A DNA stretch of 64,000 bases from Sedimentitalea sp041224545 (GTDB lineage Bacteria > Pseudomonadota > Alphaproteobacteria > Rhodobacterales > Rhodobacteraceae). Below, in pieces: positions 8,504-16,876 of this stretch. The position numbers and the translations under genes were made by a program. Where the stretch lies: NCBI RefSeq assembly GCF_041224545.1, contig NZ_JBGFGP010000108.1:62001-126000 (forward strand), in the 5' to 3' direction. Every line of letters begins with the position of its first letter. Positions within the stretch are counted from its first letter, which is position 1. A model generated the notes under the pieces. That model was not told where the DNA came from and did no database searches. It worked only from the letters and a program-made list of their open reading frames with translations.

Positions 8504-9369
8504 GCGCAGGAGAAAGTCCGCGCCTGATCGCCGTCGGCGACAATTGCCTGGATGTCTACATCGACAAGAATACGATGGCGGTTGGCGGCAACGCGCTCAA
8601 CGTGGCGGTGCAATGGCATCGCGCAGGTCGCAATGCGCGCTATTTCGGTGCCGTCGGAGACGATGCAGAGGCCGACATCCTGCTCGACGAGGTGGCGCGC
8701 GCCGGATTGCCGGTAGAGGATGTCGAGCGCCGCGCCGGCAAAACCGCCGTCACCCTGCTGCGCGAGACCAACGGGGACCGTCACTTCCTGCTCGAGGATC
8801 TCGGTGTCGGTCAGGATTATCTGCCCTCTGACGAGCGTTTCACCGCGCTTGCGGGGGCCGACTGGGTTCATCTGGGCACGCATTCCAATCCGGAACTGGT
8901 GCGTCGGCTGGTCTCGAACCGAATCCCCTTTAGCATAGATGTTTCGACCCGCCCCTTGGATCTCGAATTGCGAGGCGCGCGGCTGGTCTTTGCCTCCGGC
9001 CCAGAAGACACCGCCCGTCCGGTCGCGCCTCTGGTCGAGGCACTGCTGGCGGCCGGCGCGCAGCGCGCCGTTGTGACCTGTGGAGGGCGCGGCGCGTTCT
9101 ATGGCGACGGCACCGCATTTCATGCCGTTCCCGCGCGCCGGATCCCGGTCCTTGATACCTGTGGTGCTGGCGACAGTTTCATAGCGCGCTTCATCGACGC
9201 ATTCTGCATCGACGGCCATGACCCTCTAGACGCCATGACCGCCGCCACCCAAGCCGCCGCAGATACCTGCCAGCACAAAGGCGGCTTTCCACAGGATCTG
9301 CGTGCGGCTCCGGATTGGATCCGCGCGAAATACGCCGACACGATCAATGCCACGAAGGAGAGTTTCTGA
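8500..9369 (+). CDS. frlD: PfkB family sugar kinase, FrlD-like (fructosamine 6-kinase)
   Basis: A 289-aa ribokinase-superfamily kinase. The N-terminal AVGDNCLDVY (11-20) and VGGNALNVAV (28-37) closely resemble the GDNCxDxY and GGNAxNVAV motifs of E. coli FrlD. The C-terminal DTCGAGDSF (219-227) carries the catalytic Asp225. FrlD phosphorylates C6 of the sugar moiety of fructoselysine-type compounds after uptake, making the substrate of FrlB. The frame is open back to 8410, but the ATGA overlap at 8500 places the motif at normal distance from the start. The stop overlaps the FAD oxidoreductase start (TGATG, 9367-9371). Confidence 0.82.
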   Translation: MSAGESPRLIAVGDNCLDVYIDKNTMAVGGNALNVAVQWHRAGRNARYFGAVGDDAEADILLDEVARAGLPVEDVERRAGKTAVTLLRETNGDRHFLLEDLGVGQDYLPSDERFTALAGADWVHLGTHSNPELVRRLVSNRIPFSIDVSTRPLDLELRGARLVFASGPEDTARPVAPLVEALLAAGAQRAVVTCGGRGAFYGDGTAFHAVPARRIPVLDTCGAGDSFIARFIDAFCIDGHDPLDAMTAATQAAADTCQHKGGFPQDLRAAPDWIRAKYADTINATKESF

Positions 9370-10781
9370 TGTCCGCGATCACCATGCGGCGACCCATTCA
9401 GGCGGCGCCGGAAGATCGGTCCTTCTGGTTGCAGGACATCGAGGCGACCGCGGCCACCAAACCGCTGGACGGCGACATAGACGCCGACGTCGTGATCGTC
9501 GGTGGCGGATATACCGGGCTCTGGACCGCACTCCGTCTGGTTGAGATGGCGCCCGATACCCGCGTCTGCGTGATCGAGGCCGGGTGCTGCGGGTCGGGCG
9601 CGTCGGGTCGAAACGGCGGACAGGTGCACAGCTGGTACGCCGAGATCGACACGCTGGCCGAGGTGGTCGGAGACGCCGAAGCCCGTCGGCTCTGCGCCGC
9701 GTCTGCAGAGGCGATCGAGGAATTGGCAACGCTTCAGATCTCCGGAGCGATTGATATGGATCTGAGGCTCGATGGCTGGCTCTGGACTGCCAGCTCCAAG
9801 GCTCAGGAGGGCGCGTGGACACGGGCCGCCGCCGCAACCGCCGCTGCCGGAGTGCGGCGGTTCCGGAGCCTGAGTGCCGGAGAAATCGCGAGACGCACAG
9901 GATCGTCAGCCTCTTACGCAGGCATTGCCGAAGACCGCGCCGGGAGCGTACATCCCGCCAAGCTTGCAATGGGTCTGCGCGATCTGGCCATCGCCAATGG
10001 CGTCAGGGTGTTCGAGGAATCGCCGGTACGCCGGATCGTGCCGGGCGCGCGCTGTTCCGTCGAGACCGACCGGGGCGCACTGCGGACGCCAAAGGTGGTT
10101 CTGGCTGCGAATGCCTGGCTTGCCGGTATCCCCGCGTTGCGCCGGTACATGTTCGTGGTGCAGAGCCAGATCATCGCCACCGAACCCTTGCCAGACAGGC
10201 TCGATGCAATCGGTTGGAAGGACGGGGCCGCAATCTGCGATTCACAGCGGCAGGTCTTGTATTATCAACGCAGTTCCGCCGGGCGGGTGATCTTCGGACA
10301 TGGCAGCGGCAAGATCGCCTTTCGCGACGATTTCGGCACTGAGTTCAACCGAAGCCGGGACCGGGGGCAGGTCAATCGTACCGAACTGGCGCGGGTCTAC
10401 CCCATGCTCGGCGACGCCCGGATCACCCATGACTGGGCCGGCCCGGTGGATTGCACCTCTGATCACATGCCAATCTTTGATCGTCTTCCCGGCCATCCGA
10501 ATATCTTTTTCGGTCTCGGATTCAACGGCACCGGCATCGCGCAGACCCCTGTTGCCGGACGTATTCTGGCCAGCCTCGTGCTGGGGCGTGCGGATGAATG
10601 GGCGCAAAGCGGGCTCGTGGGTCTCGCTCGTCGCAAGGTGCTGCCGCCCGAACCGATCCGGTATTGCGGCGCGCGTATCATACGGGCCGCGGTGCGCCGC
10701 CGAAACGCGGCAGAGATCGCCGGACACCGTCCCGGACGGCTCACCCGATTTCTTTCGGACCTCACACCGGGCAACGGCTGA
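9369..10781 (+). CDS. FAD-dependent oxidoreductase, DAO family (PuuB/DadA-like)
   Basis: A 470-aa flavoprotein. The FAD-binding motif DVVIVGGGYTGLWTALRL lies at about residues 40-57, followed by GSGASGRNGGQVHSWY, and the C-terminal FAD-contact region is FFGLGFNGTGIAQTPVAGRI. Such enzymes oxidatively deaminate amines (gamma-glutamylputrescine, amino acids, glycated amines). It is translationally coupled to the kinase and lies before the transporter ATPase, so it should act on the transported compound or on the amine freed by the deglycase. Classical Bacillus/E. coli frl operons lack such a gene. Confidence 0.87.
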   Translation: MSAITMRRPIQAAPEDRSFWLQDIEATAATKPLDGDIDADVVIVGGGYTGLWTALRLVEMAPDTRVCVIEAGCCGSGASGRNGGQVHSWYAEIDTLAEVVGDAEARRLCAASAEAIEELATLQISGAIDMDLRLDGWLWTASSKAQEGAWTRAAAATAAAGVRRFRSLSAGEIARRTGSSASYAGIAEDRAGSVHPAKLAMGLRDLAIANGVRVFEESPVRRIVPGARCSVETDRGALRTPKVVLAANAWLAGIPALRRYMFVVQSQIIATEPLPDRLDAIGWKDGAAICDSQRQVLYYQRSSAGRVIFGHGSGKIAFRDDFGTEFNRSRDRGQVNRTELARVYPMLGDARITHDWAGPVDCTSDHMPIFDRLPGHPNIFFGLGFNGTGIAQTPVAGRILASLVLGRADEWAQSGLVGLARRKVLPPEPIRYCGARIIRAAVRRRNAAEIAGHRPGRLTRFLSDLTPGNG

Positions 10782-10814
10782 CGCCGCTATCCCCCAATCC
10801 AGGAGGCAACCGCC

Positions 10815-11909
10815 ATGGCAGAGATGACGCTTCACCAAATCCGCAAGACCTATGGCGGGCTCGAAGTCCTGCACGGCATCGATCTTGAATGCGAAAAGGG
10901 CGAATTCATGGTTTTCGTCGGCCCATCCGGCTGCGGAAAGTCCACTTTGCTGCGCTGTATTGCCGGGCTTGAGGAAATAAGCAGCGGCGAACTGCGGATC
11001 GGCGGTGCACTGATGAACGACGTGCCACCTTCGCGGCGCGGGATTTCAATGGTGTTCCAAAGCTACGCGCTCTATCCGCACATGACCCTGTTTGACAACA
11101 TGGCGTTCGGACTGAAGATCGCCGGCATGAAAAAGAACGAGATACGCGAGCGGGTTCACCGCGCTGCGGACATCCTGCAACTCACGCCGCTGCTCGGGCG
11201 CTATCCCAAGGCGTTGTCGGGCGGGCAGCGCCAGAGGGTCGCAATCGGGCGCGCCATCGTTCGGGATCCGCGGGTCTTTCTCTTCGATGAACCGCTGTCC
11301 AATCTCGACGCCGCGCTGCGGGTGGCGACCCGGATCGAGATTGCCAAATTGAAGCAATCCATGCCCGATACGACAATGATCTATGTCACCCACGACCAGG
11401 TCGAGGCGATGACGCTGGCGGACCGGATCGTTGTCTTGCGCGACGGCGAAATCGAGCAGGTGGGCACGCCGCAAGAGCTTTACCGAACCCCCCGAAACGT
11501 CTTTGTGGCGCAGTTCATCGGCTCGCCCGCGATGAACGTCCTGCCGGCGCAATTGCATCACCGGGATGGCGGGGTCAGCATCACCCATGCCGCAAGCGGC
11601 GAATGCGTGCTCGGCAGTGCCGGTGCATTCGGTGCCGGCCCGGTTCAGATGGGCGTGCGACCCGTAGACCTTGCGCTGGCCGGTGATGCCGCCCCCTTGT
11701 TCCGGGGCAGGATCGACCACATCGAGCATCTGGGAGAATTGCAGTTGGTCCACACGGATGTCGGCATGGCCGACAAACCGATCATCGCGAAACTGCCCGG
11801 CGATCTGGACTTGCGGCGCGGTGCAGATATTGCCTTGGCGGCACGGTCCTCGTCGATCCATGTCTTTGATACCGATGGCCGCAGACTGAACCGCGCGGGC
11901 CAGACCTGA
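10815..11909 (+). CDS. Sugar ABC transporter ATP-binding protein, MalK/UgpC type
   Basis: A 364-aa ATPase that energises the CUT1 permeases upstream. Walker A is GPSGCGKSTLLR (about 37-48), Q-loop MVFQSYALYPH, signature LSGGQRQRVAIGRAI, Walker B VFLFDEPLSNLD and H-loop YVTHDQVEA. The last 120 residues form the MalK-type TOBE/regulatory domain. AGGAGGC precedes the ATG. It closes the operon; a strong hairpin follows at 11995. Bacillus uses an unlinked multitask ATPase (MsmX) for this job; here a dedicated one is encoded. Confidence 0.93.
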   Translation: MAEMTLHQIRKTYGGLEVLHGIDLECEKGEFMVFVGPSGCGKSTLLRCIAGLEEISSGELRIGGALMNDVPPSRRGISMVFQSYALYPHMTLFDNMAFGLKIAGMKKNEIRERVHRAADILQLTPLLGRYPKALSGGQRQRVAIGRAIVRDPRVFLFDEPLSNLDAALRVATRIEIAKLKQSMPDTTMIYVTHDQVEAMTLADRIVVLRDGEIEQVGTPQELYRTPRNVFVAQFIGSPAMNVLPAQLHHRDGGVSITHAASGECVLGSAGAFGAGPVQMGVRPVDLALAGDAAPLFRGRIDHIEHLGELQLVHTDVGMADKPIIAKLPGDLDLRRGADIALAARSSSIHVFDTDGRRLNRAGQT

Positions 11910-11994
11910 GCCGCCGGCCAGGCGGGCCGGATCCTGTGTGTGAATGTGCCGTCCGGTGTTATCTGATGAGATTTCAGCAGCCGGTTCAAAGCAA

Positions 11995-12018
11995 ACAGGC
12001 CGGGGGTTCCCGGCCTGT
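11995..12018. terminator. Hairpin between convergent operons (bidirectional terminator candidate)
   Basis: Perfect 10-bp stem ACAGGCCGGG / CCCGGCCTGT with a GGTT loop, located between the ATPase stop (11909, plus strand) and the sulfatase stop (12046, minus strand). T-rich sequence follows on the minus strand (TTTGCTTTG) and is weak on the plus strand. Confidence 0.65.
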
Positions 12019-12045
12019 CGCGCAAATTTAGGCCACCGGACTGCC

Positions 12046-13560
12046 TTACCGCGTGCCGGTCGCCGACTTGGCCTTTTCGATCGCCTCATTGATATTCAGA
12101 GACGCCGCTTCCTGCCGTGGCGGGAATTCGGCAAAGGTCGCGACATGTTCGGTCAGCAGGGCGATAATCGGCTGCATCACCCAGCTTTTGCGCATCATCT
12201 GCTGAAAACCGATGTCGCCATCGTAATATTCATACGGATCCTTGCGCAGGTTGAACAGCTTGGGCATCGTGTGCTGAACCATATCCTCGTAATATTTGCC
12301 CCCGGGCTTGCTTGCAAAGTGCAGTTTCCAGGGCCCCACGCGCACCGCAGACAGGTTGGTTTCGTAGTAATAGAAGAAGTGGTTGCGGGCCGATTCCTCG
12401 GCATTACCGGTCCAGTAATCGAGATTGTTGATCCCGTCGATCATCACCTTATGGCTCTCGCGCAACTCTTCGGACACGTTGGGCCGGCCTGCGGCGGCGG
12501 CGAGCGTCGGCAGAACATCCTCGTGCGAGGAAATCCCGTTGAGCTTCAGCCCCGCAGGAATCTGATCCGGCCAGCGGACCAGGAAGGGCACCCGAACGCC
12601 GCCTTCCCATGTGGTCATTTTTTCACCGCGGAATTTGGTGACGCCGCCATCGGGCCAGGTGCCGCTTTCGGGGCCATTGTCCGTCGTGTAGAGAACGATG
12701 GTGTTGTCAGCGATACCCAGTTCGTCGATCTTGTCGAGCAGCGAGCCGACATGACCGTCATGCTCGATCAGGCCGCTTCCGAACAGGTCCTCTTCCGAAC
12801 TGATGTCGGTAGCGAGATTGCGGCTCTCGTCCTTGAGATGCGTGTAAACATGCATCCGGCTGGGCGCATGCCAGATAAAGAACGGCTTTTGCTGATCGAC
12901 GGCCCGCTCCATGAAGTCGATACTGCGGGCGAGCACCTCTTCATCAAAGGTTTCCATGCGTTTCTTGGTCAATGGACCGGTATCGTTGATTTCGCCATCC
13001 GCGAAGGACTCGATCACCCCTCTCGGACCGAACTTCTCGAGAAACTCGGGGGTATTGGGATAATCCGCCTGCTCCGGCTCTTCGGACACGTTCAGGTGGT
13101 AGAGATTTCCAAAAAACTCATCAAAGCCATGTTTCGTGGGCAGGTGCTCGTCAAGATCGCCAAGGTGGTTCTTGCCGAACTGCCCCGTCATGTACCCTTG
13201 CTCTTTCAGGACTTCGGCAAGCGTCGGGTCCTCGGGCTGAATGCCGAGCGGGTTGCCGGGCTGGCCAACCGTCGTCAGACCGGTGCGCACCGGCAGTTGC
13301 CCCATCAGGAAGGCGGCACGACCGGCTGTACAACTTGGCTGGGCATAGTGATCGGTGAACAATGCACCCTCGGCCGCGATCCGGTCGATATTCGGCGTCG
13401 GATATTGCATCCCGTGGCTGTAGGCGCTGAGGCTCGTCTGGGCCACGTCATCGACCATGATGGCCAGGATGTTCGGCGGCGCGCTCTCCTGCGCGAACGC
13501 TGAACTTGCGGCGATGCCGAAGGTCAGTGAACCAACTGCAAATAAGATCGTGAGTTTCAT
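12046..13560 (-). CDS. Exported type I (arylsulfatase) sulfatase
   Basis: A 504-aa sulfatase/alkaline-phosphatase-superfamily hydrolase. Residues 1-24 are a signal peptide (MKLTILFAVG..., cleavage after AFA), so it is periplasmic or secreted. The metal-binding start is ILAIMVDDV (about 31-39). The formylglycine motif is CTAGRA with Cys77 as the residue to be converted, and TDNGPESG lies in the second metal site region. GGAGG precedes the ATG at 13560; an in-frame ATG 17 codons upstream would place basic residues before the signal peptide. It should release sulfate from a sulfated sugar, polysaccharide or aryl ester. No formylglycine-generating enzyme is in the window. Confidence 0.9.
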   Translation of the reverse strand: MKLTILFAVGSLTFGIAASSAFAQESAPPNILAIMVDDVAQTSLSAYSHGMQYPTPNIDRIAAEGALFTDHYAQPSCTAGRAAFLMGQLPVRTGLTTVGQPGNPLGIQPEDPTLAEVLKEQGYMTGQFGKNHLGDLDEHLPTKHGFDEFFGNLYHLNVSEEPEQADYPNTPEFLEKFGPRGVIESFADGEINDTGPLTKKRMETFDEEVLARSIDFMERAVDQQKPFFIWHAPSRMHVYTHLKDESRNLATDISSEEDLFGSGLIEHDGHVGSLLDKIDELGIADNTIVLYTTDNGPESGTWPDGGVTKFRGEKMTTWEGGVRVPFLVRWPDQIPAGLKLNGISSHEDVLPTLAAAAGRPNVSEELRESHKVMIDGINNLDYWTGNAEESARNHFFYYYETNLSAVRVGPWKLHFASKPGGKYYEDMVQHTMPKLFNLRKDPYEYYDGDIGFQQMMRKSWVMQPIIALLTEHVATFAEFPPRQEAASLNINEAIEKAKSATGTR

Positions 13561-13803
13561 AAGGAAGTCCTCCGTGGATAGTCTCCTCGCAAGAAGCCTA
13601 GCCTCCGACATCCGTCATGTCATCCAAGAGTTGTCATCGGCGAAACGCATTCGACCGTTCGAAACGCAGCGATGATTGCGCCAACCGACCTTGCTGCGCG
13701 ACAGGAGTGTTTGATCTGCGACCTGCGTTGCAGCGACGGCGCGCGCGTGCCCGCAGCCACAGTCATGCTGTGCCCTCGCTCAGCCAGGGTCATAAGCGCA
13801 AGG

Positions 13804-15207
13804 TCAAGACAGCGAGCGCCGCGTGGGCTGGCTCCAGATTGCCATTCCCAGGGCAATCGCGATCAGGCCGGCCGCAGCGGAAAAGGTCGCCGAAAAGGCA
13901 CGCGAAATATCCGCGATTGGCGCTTCCGCCGCCTCACCCGTTCCCATGAAGATGACGAACAGCGTGGACATCGCGGCGGCACCCGTCATCAATCCAAGGT
14001 TGCGCGACAGCCCGAGCAGACCGGCCAGCCGCCCGCGCTCATCCCTTCCGGCGCCGGACATGACCGCGGTGTTGTTGGCCGCGAGAAACAGCTGAAAAGC
14101 CGGCGTCAGTAAGATCAACGCGGCTATGTATCCACCCACACCGAAATAGCGCGGCAAATAGGCCAGGCAGAGCAGACCAATCATGGTCTGCAACAAACCC
14201 GTTCGCATCACCCGACGCGGCCCGAAGCGGTCGGTCAACCGCCCCGCGGGCACGCCCGAGACTGCGGAAACGACCGGCCCGACCGCCAGAACCAGCCCGA
14301 CAACGGCCTCATCCAGCCCAAGCGAGAACGTCAGGAAGAACGGACCGATGACCAGCGTTGCCATCATGACGGTGCCAACGAGTATATTCATGGCAAATCC
14401 GGACCCCGCGACCCGGTCCAGCAGCACGGTCATTGGAACAAGCGGCATGATCACGCGGGTCTCGACAACCACGAAGAGCGCCGTCGCGATCACCGTGGCC
14501 AAGGCAAGTACGACCACGGAACCCGGAATACCCGCCACGCCGCCGCTGGTGGCAAGGGAATAGGTCGCAAGCGCGATGATCAAAAGGAAGGTTCCGGCAA
14601 GGTCCAGTGACCTCACCGATGCGCGGGGACGCTCATCATCACGCCGGATCGTGAGGAGCGCCAGAACAAGGGTCAGCCCGGAGAACCCCGCGAGAAGCCA
14701 GAACGCCAGCCGCCAATCGCTCCACGCCAGCACGAGACCACCCAGAGAGGGGCCGAGTGCGGTACCGACGGCGGACGTTGTCCCCAACAGGCCCATGACC
14801 CTTCCAAGCCTGCCGGGAGGCACCATGTCGCGCGTGATTGACAAGGGCAGCGCGATCAGGATCGCCCCGCCAATCCCCTGAATCGCCCGCCACAGGATCA
14901 GCAACGCTAGGCTCGGGGCCGTCGCGCTCAGTATTGACCCGGCAACAAAGACGATCAGTCCCAGGATCATCACCCGGCGGTGGCCGAACAGGTCGCCAAG
15001 ACGTCCGGCCGAGACGATGGTGACCGTCACCGCCATCAGATAGGCCAGCACAACCCACTGGGCCTCCGATACGGACACACCAAAATGGCGTGTCAGGGTG
15101 GGCAGCAGCACGGACGCGACGCTGATCCCGAGAGATGCGGTCAGCGACGCGGCGGCCAGCGCCAACAGGACGGGAAACGGCGCGCGCGCCTCGGATATTG
15201 CAGACAT
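13804..15207 (-). CDS. MFS transporter, DHA2 (multidrug exporter) type
   Basis: A 467-aa membrane protein with about 14 predicted TM segments. It has the MFS motif A region SAGRLGDLFGHRRVMILGL (loop 2-3, about 67-85) and motif C-like GTTSAVGTALGPSLGG (about 141-156), as in drug/proton antiporters of the EmrB/QacA class. It diverges from a MerR regulator and its promoter overlaps a MerR-type palindrome (15251-15268), so it is probably an inducible efflux pump. The exported compound is unknown. Confidence 0.88.
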   Translation of the reverse strand: MSAISEARAPFPVLLALAAASLTASLGISVASVLLPTLTRHFGVSVSEAQWVVLAYLMAVTVTIVSAGRLGDLFGHRRVMILGLIVFVAGSILSATAPSLALLILWRAIQGIGGAILIALPLSITRDMVPPGRLGRVMGLLGTTSAVGTALGPSLGGLVLAWSDWRLAFWLLAGFSGLTLVLALLTIRRDDERPRASVRSLDLAGTFLLIIALATYSLATSGGVAGIPGSVVVLALATVIATALFVVVETRVIMPLVPMTVLLDRVAGSGFAMNILVGTVMMATLVIGPFFLTFSLGLDEAVVGLVLAVGPVVSAVSGVPAGRLTDRFGPRRVMRTGLLQTMIGLLCLAYLPRYFGVGGYIAALILLTPAFQLFLAANNTAVMSGAGRDERGRLAGLLGLSRNLGLMTGAAAMSTLFVIFMGTGEAAEAPIADISRAFSATFSAAAGLIAIALGMAIWSQPTRRSLS

Positions 15208-15250
15208 GGTAGATCTCTTGCCTTCGTGGTCAGTGGCAGATAGCCTGCCA

Positions 15251-15268
15251 CTTCAAGTTAGCTTGAGG
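15251..15268. promoter_or_regulatory. MerR/SoxR-type operator in the divergent promoter
   Basis: Read on the minus strand, CCTCAAGCTAACTTGAAG differs at only two positions from the E. coli SoxR box CCTCAAGTTAACTTGAGG. It follows TTGACC (15272-15267) and precedes AGGCTAT, giving a 19-21-base spacer of the long kind that MerR proteins remodel. The promoter would drive the MFS gene; the regulator ATG is only 6 bases away on the other strand. Confidence 0.7.
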
Positions 15269-15274
15269 TCAACC

Positions 15275-15685
15275 ATGAAATTGCTCGATATCGGGGTCCT
15301 GTCGGAACAAAGCGGTGTCGCCCCCTCGACGCTGCGCTATTACGAGGAAATCGGACTGATCCAGTCGGTCGGCCGGCACGGTTTGCGACGGCAATTCGAT
15401 ACGCAGGCGGTCATGCAACTCGCGCTGATCTCACTGGGCAAGATGGCCGGGTTCTCGCTCGAGGATATCAAGGGCATGTTCGCCAGCGACGGAACGCCCC
15501 GATTGCCGCGCACCGAGTTGCTTCTGCGCGCCGACGCGCTCGAGCAGAAGATCCGCGATCTTACACGCTTGCGCGACGCCCTGCGGCACGTGGCGGATTG
15601 CCCTGCCGAAAACCACATGGACTGCCCCAAGTTCAAGCGCCTGATGAGCTTCGCCGCTCGCACGACCGCCAGACGCCGGACCTGA
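15275..15685 (+). CDS. MerR family transcriptional regulator
   Basis: A 136-aa regulator. Residues 4-70 are the MerR winged helix (IGVLSEQSGVAPSTLRYYEE), and a coiled-coil dimerisation helix runs about 85-115. The C-terminus has Cys-Pro-Ala-Glu-Asn-His-Met-Asp-Cys-Pro, only two cysteines, not the four-cysteine cluster that binds [2Fe-2S] in SoxR. The effector is therefore not expected to be sensed by an iron-sulfur cluster. It diverges from the DHA2 exporter with a SoxR-box-like operator in between. The ATG at 15275 gives the normal family N-terminus; the frame is open further upstream through the promoter. Confidence 0.9.
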   Translation: MKLLDIGVLSEQSGVAPSTLRYYEEIGLIQSVGRHGLRRQFDTQAVMQLALISLGKMAGFSLEDIKGMFASDGTPRLPRTELLLRADALEQKIRDLTRLRDALRHVADCPAENHMDCPKFKRLMSFAARTTARRRT

Positions 15686-15999
15686 GAGAAATTAGAAGTG
15701 CCCTTGCCGAGATATTATTATATTTTCCGTAACCCACTTCGATCCATATGTTGGTTGGTGAGACGAGGAAAAGGTCATGTCGATCTTGTCCCGCAAAGAG
15801 TTCCACGATGAGTACGCCGCCTACGATTACGTAGAGGAACGGGTGTGGCCGCATGGCGTCAGGAAGACCCGTTGTTACATACATAGCACAGGGTTCTGAG
15901 TCTCGTGGACCCGCAACCACTGGCCGCGCCATTCATGGACGGTAGGGCGCTGATCCGCGAGTCCGTTACCGAGAGTGGCTTGGGCAATCGCGTTTTCAT
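15686..15999. other. Intergenic region with IS1595 trace
   Basis: A 314-base stretch holding no intact gene. It contains the IS1595-type transposase remnant (15777-15899), and its first half (15700-15760) is AT-rich compared with the surroundings. I saw no clear terminal inverted repeats or target duplication. Confidence 0.6.
15777..15899 (+). pseudogene. Remnant of an IS1595-family (ISXO2-like) transposase
   Basis: A 40-codon open frame whose first 27 residues (MSILSRKEFHDEYAAYDYVE, then ERVWPHG) match the N-terminus of IS1595-group transposases as I know it (start with MS.LS, FHDE.AA, ..WP.G). In intact proteins a PVCPHCG zinc-finger segment follows; here the match ends and the frame stops after 13 unrelated residues. 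The DDE/DDN catalytic domain is absent. It is a deletion remnant of an insertion sequence, not a functional element. The identification is from memory of the family pattern. Confidence 0.6.
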
Positions 16000-16842
16000 T
16001 TAGGCGTTTGAGCCGAGCGTTTCGACCTGGCGGCTTTCGCGCATCATCAGCAGGGCGCCGGTCAGGAAGCAGAGCGCGCCGAAGAACAGGTGAATGTTGG
16101 CAAGGTCTGCAACCCAGCCGGGCTCGGGTCCCTTGGGGATATATGCCAGCAGCCCCGCCACCATGAAAAAGATGCAACCCAGGAGATTGATGAACACGAT
16201 CTGCCAGTCGAGGTCACGCGGTCTCCACGACCAGTAGGCATGGCCGGTTTCCACGAAGGCCAGATAGCCGGATAACAGGAACAGCACCGATCCGATCATG
16301 CCCGGAAGCCATATCGTCAAATCCTGAAGATACCAGCCATCCACCGGGTTGATCGCGTCGAAGGTATTGAAGTTGAACGCAATCGTACCGGCAAACTGGG
16401 TAATTGTGCTGAGCCAGCCCGGATCATGCGGACGCCAGCCCAGCAGGTGCACGCGACGCGGCGGCCCGGGTGCGTCTTTTGAAAACTCTGTCGCGTTTGC
16501 GGCCTGAAAGTTCTGCAGGAAACCAGCAATCGTGAACGGAATCGACCCGAGGAAGAACATGCGCGCAATCTGCACCGGAGCGAGTGAATACGGCAAGACA
16601 GACAACAGCGCCCCCAACATGAACAGGAGCGAGCCCACACTGAAACACAGCCCGGTCCACCAGTTATACGCGGCCCGTTGCCAGACCGGCACATCTGTCT
16701 GATCCGGATGGCGAGACAGGCCCTTGCGGTGCTGCCTTGCCCGCCAGCGCACACCTGCCCCGTGGTGCCGGTAGGTGCGCAGGGTGATGAAAGGCCCCGC
16801 GCCCTTGGCCGTTTCGCCGGGCAAGGTTTCACGATCGGTCAT
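16000..16842 (-). CDS. YrhK-like integral membrane protein
   Basis: A 280-aa protein with a basic cytoplasmic N-terminus and about six to seven hydrophobic segments from residue 65 on (GLCFSVGSLLFMLGALLSVL, FFLGSIPFTIAGFLQNFQAA, IGSVLFLLSGYLAFVETGHA and others). The repeated pattern of Gly-Ser-x-LF-x-LG followed by a second helix is that of YrhK domains, here in tandem. The start at 16842 is 34 bases after the glutamate decarboxylase stop; an upstream in-frame start at 16908 would overlap that gene. It is co-directional with gad, as is common for this family, and may form part of an acid-response unit, but no transport function is established. Confidence 0.7.
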   Translation of the reverse strand: MTDRETLPGETAKGAGPFITLRTYRHHGAGVRWRARQHRKGLSRHPDQTDVPVWQRAAYNWWTGLCFSVGSLLFMLGALLSVLPYSLAPVQIARMFFLGSIPFTIAGFLQNFQAANATEFSKDAPGPPRRVHLLGWRPHDPGWLSTITQFAGTIAFNFNTFDAINPVDGWYLQDLTIWLPGMIGSVLFLLSGYLAFVETGHAYWSWRPRDLDWQIVFINLLGCIFFMVAGLLAYIPKGPEPGWVADLANIHLFFGALCFLTGALLMMRESRQVETLGSNA

Positions 16843-16876
16843 CCCACACCCGGGTTCGGGACGCGCACGGGACGGA

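Noticed and set aside
11944..13503. Plus-strand open frame of 519 codons opposite the sulfatase
   Set aside because: The minus strand carries a clear signal peptide, formylglycine motif and ribosome site; the plus-strand translation is His/Arg-rich and shows no family.
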